Shown here in pieces: positions 5,688-7,560 of a stretch of 7,560 bases of DNA. Every line of letters begins with the position of its first letter. Position 1 is the stretch's first letter. Below the pieces are notes generated by a model. That model worked only from the letters and a program-made list of their open reading frames with translations, did no database searches and was not told the DNA's origin. Origin of the DNA: Actinomycetota bacterium (GTDB lineage Bacteria > Actinomycetota > Acidimicrobiia > Acidimicrobiales > Ilumatobacteraceae); the NCBI GenBank assembly GCA_005789925.1, contig SXWG01000127.1, forward strand, positions 1 through 7,560. The letters are read 5' to 3'. Made by a program: the position numbers and the translations under genes.

Positions 5688-6353
5688 TCAGGTGGTGACG
5701 AGTATTCGCGCACTAGCGAACGGTGTGACATTCACATCGCGGCCGAGAACCGACACGACGACATCACCGTTCTCATCGACGGCTGCCACTCGTCCACGTG
5801 TACCCGGAACGAGACTCGTCTTTTCAAGAAAGTCGAGCATGCCAGCCGCAAATTCGAGTTCTTCAGGAATGCGAGCGATTGTGAACTCGGCACCGGTGCC
5901 GAGTTGTGCGAGACGGACTGCATCGTCAGGTGGTGAATACTGACTTCCGGGAATGGGATTGCCGTGCGGGCACGTGGTCGGACTGCCGAGCACGCGATCG
6001 AGGGCCGCTTCGACTTTGGTGCTCATGACGTGCTCCCATTTGCCAGCTTCTTGGTGAGCTTCTGCCCATGAGAGCCCGAGCATGTCAGTGAGGAATCGCT
6101 CGGCGAGGCGGTGACGACGAACGACGCGCGTGGCCAATTCCTCGCCGCTCGATGTGAGACGAATGCGGGTATCGGCGATGGTGATGAGCCCTTCGGACTC
6201 CATGCGTTTGATCATCTCGGACACTGATGGCCGCGACACCCTGAGGCGCTCTGCAATGCGGGCTTGGATGACCTCGACGTCGTCCTCGCGTAGTTCGAAG
6301 ATGCACTCGCAGTACTCCTCGAAGGCGGGGTGGTGCTCTCCGGGGTTCGGCAT
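5688..6353 (-). CDS. DtxR/MntR-family metal-dependent transcriptional repressor
   Basis: The family represses metal uptake genes when Fe(II) or Mn(II) is bound. The 221 residues contain a winged helix (about 8-70, recognition part SRPSVSEMIKRMESEGLI 40-57), a dimerisation and metal-binding helical domain (about 71-145, with RRHRLAERFL 79-88, WEHVMS 106-111 and CPHGNPIPG 128-136) and a C-terminal SH3/FeoA-like domain (about 152-221). Aligned by eye, H81, E85 and H100 match DtxR ancillary-site ligands, and E107/H108 match E105/H106. The first helix reads EEYCECIFEL (12-21), so E13 and E16 sit where MntR has D8 and E11. The position of DtxR C102 / MntR E99 is Gly104. Specificity is therefore open: Mn or Fe. 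The ATG at 6353 starts the family N-terminus. Transcription is probably leaderless, and the gene leads a two-gene unit with the lipoprotein. Confidence 0.9.
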   Translation of the reverse strand: MPNPGEHHPAFEEYCECIFELREDDVEVIQARIAERLRVSRPSVSEMIKRMESEGLITIADTRIRLTSSGEELATRVVRRHRLAERFLTDMLGLSWAEAHQEAGKWEHVMSTKVEAALDRVLGSPTTCPHGNPIPGSQYSPPDDAVRLAQLGTGAEFTIARIPEELEFAAGMLDFLEKTSLVPGTRGRVAAVDENGDVVVSVLGRDVNVTPFASARILVTT

Positions 6354-6359
6354 GGCGCC

Positions 6360-6389
6360 ATCCTACAGAGCGGGTTTCTGGCGTGTCTT
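6360..6389 (-). promoter_or_regulatory. Candidate leaderless promoter of the DtxR-type gene
   Basis: On the minus strand AAGACA (complement of 6384-6389) and TAGGAT (complement of 6360-6365) are 18 bases apart. TAGGAT ends six bases before the ATG at 6353, which places the transcription start on the start codon. AGGA within the box could also serve as a ribosome binding site if transcription starts further upstream. Confidence 0.45.
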
Positions 6390-6399
6390 GGCGCACGGA

Positions 6400-6412
6400 G
6401 TGAACCTGTCAC
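6400..6412. promoter_or_regulatory. GTGA-N5-TCAC inverted repeat between divergent promoters
   Basis: GTGA (6400-6403) and TCAC (6409-6412) are inverted arms around five bases, overlapping the proposed lhr -35 box and lying upstream of the regulator promoter. An autoregulatory operator would be expected in this region, but the arms are only four bases long and do not match the classical DtxR box as I remember it. Confidence 0.2.
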
Positions 6413-6428
6413 ATCTGCTCACTACTCT
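6400..6428 (+). promoter_or_regulatory. Candidate leaderless promoter of lhr
   Basis: TACTCT (6423-6428) fits TANNNT and ends six bases before the GTG at 6435. A weak -35 GTGAAC (6400-6405) lies 17 bases upstream of it. No purine-rich ribosome binding site precedes the GTG, which supports a leaderless transcript. Confidence 0.45.
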
Positions 6429-6434
6429 TCGTCC

Positions 6435-7560
6435 GTGGCACAGCACCGCGTCCTTGAAGCGTTCTCACCGGCGGTGCGCGAATGGTTCGGCACCTCGTTT
6501 CCCGAACCGACTCCTCCTCAAATTCAAGGATGGCCGGCCATCGTCGGTGGTTCGCACACGCTGATCTGTGCTCCGACCGGCAGTGGAAAGACACTCGCTG
6601 CATTCATGGCATCGATCGACAAGTTGGTGACGTCACCCATTCCTGAGAAGACCAAACGCACGCGTGTGTTGTACGTGTCGCCGCTACGTGCTCTGGCTTT
6701 CGACGTCGAGAAGAACTTGCGTGCGCCGCTGGTGGGCATCGGACACGCAGCAGAACGAATCGGTGTCGACCATGTCATGCCGACCGTCGCCATGCGCACA
6801 GGCGACACATCGGCGCGAGAGCGCCAGGCGCTCGCACGTCAACCACCCGATCTGCTCATCACCACACCCGAGAGTTTGTACCTCATGCTCACGTCGGCAG
6901 TCCGTGAGACGCTCACGAATGTCGACACCATCATCATCGACGAGATCCATGCTCTTGCGCCGACGAAACGTGGCGCACACCTCATGCTCACGTTGGAACG
7001 CCTCGAAGAGTTGACCGTCACGCCACCGCAACGCATCGGTCTTTCAGCGACGCAACGCCCGTTGGAAGAGGTCGCACGCTTTCTCGGAGGTCAGCGCGAC
7101 GGCACTCCGCGACCGGTGACGATCGTCGACACAGGAATCCGTAAACCACTCGACGTCTCAGTCGTCGTGCCAATCGACGACATGGGACGCATCGGCAGCG
7201 AGACGACCGAGTTGCGAAGCGGTCCGGCCACAGCGTCCCTCGCTCCACGTCGCACCAGTATCTGGCCGAGCATTTACCCCGAGATCCTGCGCCAGATCGA
7301 AGAGCATCGCAGCACCATCATCTTCTGCAACGCACGTCGGCAAGCAGAACGTCTGGCTGCACAGCTCAACGAGTTGCATCGCGAACAGACATCGTCAGCA
7401 CAAGACAGTGGGGTTGATGGAAAGTCGCAGAGAGTCACTGACGAGCTCGTGAAGGCACACCATGGGTCGCTTGCACGCGAGCAACGTGTCGTCATCGAAG
7501 ATCAGCTGAAGCGTGGTGAGCTCAAGGCAATCGTCGCGACCAGCAGTCTTGAATTGGGCA
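6435..7560 (+). CDS. lhr: Lhr-type DEIH-box helicase, N-terminal 375 residues (cut by window end)
   Basis: Lhr proteins are large superfamily 2 3'-5' helicases that unwind DNA or RNA:DNA duplexes and act in DNA repair. The visible part contains a Q-motif-like region (FPEPTPPQIQGWP, about 25-37), Walker A APTGSGKT (46-53), LYVSPLRALAFD, TGDT, TTPESLYLML, the DEIH Walker B (169-172), motif III LSAT (203-206), IIFCNARR, AHHGSLAREQR and the beginning of motif V ATSSLELG at the edge. All are intact and in family order. The family is usually about 1,500 residues, so roughly three quarters lies outside. GTG 6435 is chosen because the conserved N-terminus begins there, no other ATG or GTG in frame exists back to 6351, and a TANNNT box sits six bases upstream. 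It is divergent from the metal regulator, with 81 bases between the two start codons. Confidence 0.92.
   Translation, partial: MAQHRVLEAFSPAVREWFGTSFPEPTPPQIQGWPAIVGGSHTLICAPTGSGKTLAAFMASIDKLVTSPIPEKTKRTRVLYVSPLRALAFDVEKNLRAPLVGIGHAAERIGVDHVMPTVAMRTGDTSARERQALARQPPDLLITTPESLYLMLTSAVRETLTNVDTIIIDEIHALAPTKRGAHLMLTLERLEELTVTPPQRIGLSATQRPLEEVARFLGGQRDGTPRPVTIVDTGIRKPLDVSVVVPIDDMGRIGSETTELRSGPATASLAPRRTSIWPSIYPEILRQIEEHRSTIIFCNARRQAERLAAQLNELHREQTSSAQDSGVDGKSQRVTDELVKAHHGSLAREQRVVIEDQLKRGELKAIVATSSLELG

Noticed and set aside
6085..6396. Arg/His-rich 103-residue frame opposite lhr and overlapping the regulator
   Set aside because: It is an out-of-frame shadow of the DtxR-type gene on the same strand.

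Overview
The window looks like chromosomal DNA of a moderately GC-rich actinobacterium. The evidence is the family mix: a Lhr-type DEIH helicase, a HelD/HelR-type RNA polymerase helicase, a DtxR-family repressor, a Gly104/Lys124-type phosphofructokinase, and a secreted Cys-containing protein of a kind common in actinomycetes. Starts preceded by a TANNNT box exactly six bases upstream also suggest the leaderless transcripts typical of actinobacteria. I would guess an Acidimicrobiia-like lineage rather than Streptomyces or Mycobacterium, but the sequence alone does not settle that. No tRNA, rRNA, CRISPR, insertion sequence or phage gene is visible.

Layout. (1) Bases 2-373: the 3' end of a gene for an exported or surface protein, a five-copy GSSGS linker followed by a small four-cysteine beta-type module. 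(2) Bases 423-1457: ATP-type 6-phosphofructokinase with two unusual active-site substitutions. (3) Minus strand, 2944 to 1474: a two-gene unit encoding a Sec-exported protein with a PKD-like, cysteine-containing C-terminal half, then a 186-residue protein with a strongly basic tail. (4) Bases 2945-3131: a divergent control region with a GC-rich palindrome, a helically phased direct repeat, a sigma70-like promoter and a leader hairpin. (5) Bases 3132-5249: an intact HelD/HelR-family helicase. (6) Minus strand, 6353 to 5265: a DtxR/MntR-family regulator followed after nine bases by a small lipoprotein. (7) Bases 6354-6434: a short divergent region with two leaderless-type promoters. (8) Bases 6435-7560: the first 375 residues of a Lhr helicase, cut by the window end.

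How the genes may work together. The regulator and lipoprotein form the clearest functional pair: a metal sensor co-transcribed with an envelope-anchored helical protein that could bind or deliver metal. HelD (release of stalled RNA polymerase) and Lhr (repair helicase) are housekeeping nucleic-acid motors and need not be linked. Two gene pairs meet tail to tail with only 16 and 15 bases between them. I see no anti-phage or biosynthetic system. The points most worth checking are the repeated leaderless-start geometry, the hybrid metal-ligand set of the regulator with its paired lipoprotein, and the altered phosphofructokinase active site.
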